Source: Pseudomonas sp. LD120
Lineage (GTDB): Bacteria; Pseudomonadota; Gammaproteobacteria; Pseudomonadales; Pseudomonadaceae
Direction: 5' to 3'
DNA: 64,000 nt
Assembly (NCBI RefSeq): GCF_009861525.1
Contig: NZ_WVHL01000001.1
Span: 434,001 to 498,000 of the forward strand
In this document: positions 63,451-64,000 of the stretch, piece by piece
How the letters are laid out: every line of letters starts with the position of its first letter
How positions within the stretch are numbered: position 1 is the first letter of the stretch
Position numbers and translations under genes: made by a program
The notes under the pieces: model-generated
Database searches by the model: none
What the model was told of the DNA's origin: nothing
The model's input: only the letters and a program-made list of their open reading frames with translations

Positions 63451-64000
63451 ATGTTCGACTTTCACCCCCGGCTCAAGCAGCGCTTTGCTGCCTTGCGCAC
63501 GGGCGCCGAATTCTTTTCTCTGCGCTACGTGCGCGAGTCGGACCAATACCTGTCAGTGCGCAAGAACGTTGCCGAACCACCGAGCCTGGGCCGCGACGAA
63601 GGGGCGATGCTGACCGTACGGGTGCGTGGTGTGGAAGCCTACGCCGCCACCAGTGACCTCTCGCAAGGCGGCCTGCAAGCCGCCCTCGACCGCGCCGAAC
63701 ACCTGGCTCGGGTGATCGCCGCCCACGCCCTGCTGGACCTGCGCGAGCAGCCGGTGTCCAGCCACCGTGGCGACTACCTTTCGCCGAATCTGGACCAGCC
63801 CTTCCCATCCCTCAGCGACTGCTACCAGCTGCTGGGCGACGAGTCGGCCTCGGTGCCCAAGGACGAGCGCCTGGTGAACTGGCAAGTGGGCATCGGCGTG
63901 ACCCAGGTCGAGCAGATCTACCTCAACAGCGCCGGCGCCGAGCTGCGCCAGGCTCAGCGGTTTGTCTACCCGGGCCTGGATGTCACCGCCTACGACGGTA
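63451..64000 (+). CDS. TldD/PmbA-family protein, 5' part (cut by window edge)
   Basis: The frame from ATG 63451 has a near-perfect ribosome site (AAGGAGGT) and runs off the window. The 183 visible residues include YVRESDQYLSVRKNVAEPPS, EGAMLTVRVRGVEAYAATSD and LSQGGLQAALDRAEHLARVI. This is the N-terminal domain of TldD/PmbA-type metalloprotease-like proteins (microcin maturation/gyrase modulator family). The HExxxH-like metal motif would lie beyond the edge. Substrate unknown. Confidence 0.8.
   Translation, partial: MFDFHPRLKQRFAALRTGAEFFSLRYVRESDQYLSVRKNVAEPPSLGRDEGAMLTVRVRGVEAYAATSDLSQGGLQAALDRAEHLARVIAAHALLDLREQPVSSHRGDYLSPNLDQPFPSLSDCYQLLGDESASVPKDERLVNWQVGIGVTQVEQIYLNSAGAELRQAQRFVYPGLDVTAYDG

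Overview
The window is from a Pseudomonas chromosome, most likely the P. fluorescens/protegens/chlororaphis group. The backbone is GC-rich, Pseudomonas-type palindromic repeats recur, and two thirds of the window carries the carnitine, choline and glycine betaine catabolic genes in the order known from P. aeruginosa. No tRNA, rRNA, CRISPR array or prophage was seen.

1-17.5 kb is a type VI secretion (T6SS) polymorphic toxin island. A complete set comes first: vgrG, an EagR-type chaperone, a full Rhs effector with PAAR domain, and its immunity gene. Behind it lie three broken rhs copies. Two keep an intact toxin tip plus immunity gene; the third is a stop-containing remnant. Each of the two good tips is preceded by a small gene whose leader can fold into the same RNA-like structure, with compensatory base changes between the copies. 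A complete IS3-family element has jumped into the second codon of one of these small genes. AT-rich tips and immunity genes contrast with the GC-rich Rhs core, parts of which are nucleotide-identical between copies.

17.5-34.2 kb holds glycine betaine demethylation: gbcB and gbcA (betaine to dimethylglycine), then a six-gene cluster (dipeptidase, DUF5943, dgcA, dgcB, two ETF subunits) for dimethylglycine demethylation. Between them sit a metallophosphoesterase, an unusual GMC oxidoreductase-hydrolase fusion, and a 0.7-kb intergenic stretch with five perfect DnaA boxes, four of them in spaced repeat units.

34.4-40.7 kb holds an LprI-like protein, a purine/ureide cluster (permease, deaminase, uraH, divergent LysR regulator), a RelE/Xre toxin-antitoxin pair, a DUF3010 protein and a lone AAA ATPase.

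40.7-46.8 kb is carnitine catabolism: cdhR and divergent caiX-cdhC-cdhA-cdhB, ending in a gamma-butyrobetaine dioxygenase. Carnitine is oxidised, cleaved to betainyl-CoA and hydrolysed to betaine, which feeds the gbc/dgc genes.

46.9-49.3 kb is a decayed T6SS PAAR-effector-immunity module bounded by 39-bp direct repeats. A broken AAC(6')-like acetyltransferase gene follows.

50.2-63.2 kb is choline/betaine control and uptake: gbdR, sdaB, the cbcXWV ABC transporter, betT and betIBA, then the start of a TldD/PmbA-type gene. Half-sites of the form GCGACC spaced exactly 21 bp upstream of both cbcX and caiX are proposed operators of the AraC-type regulators GbdR and CdhR.
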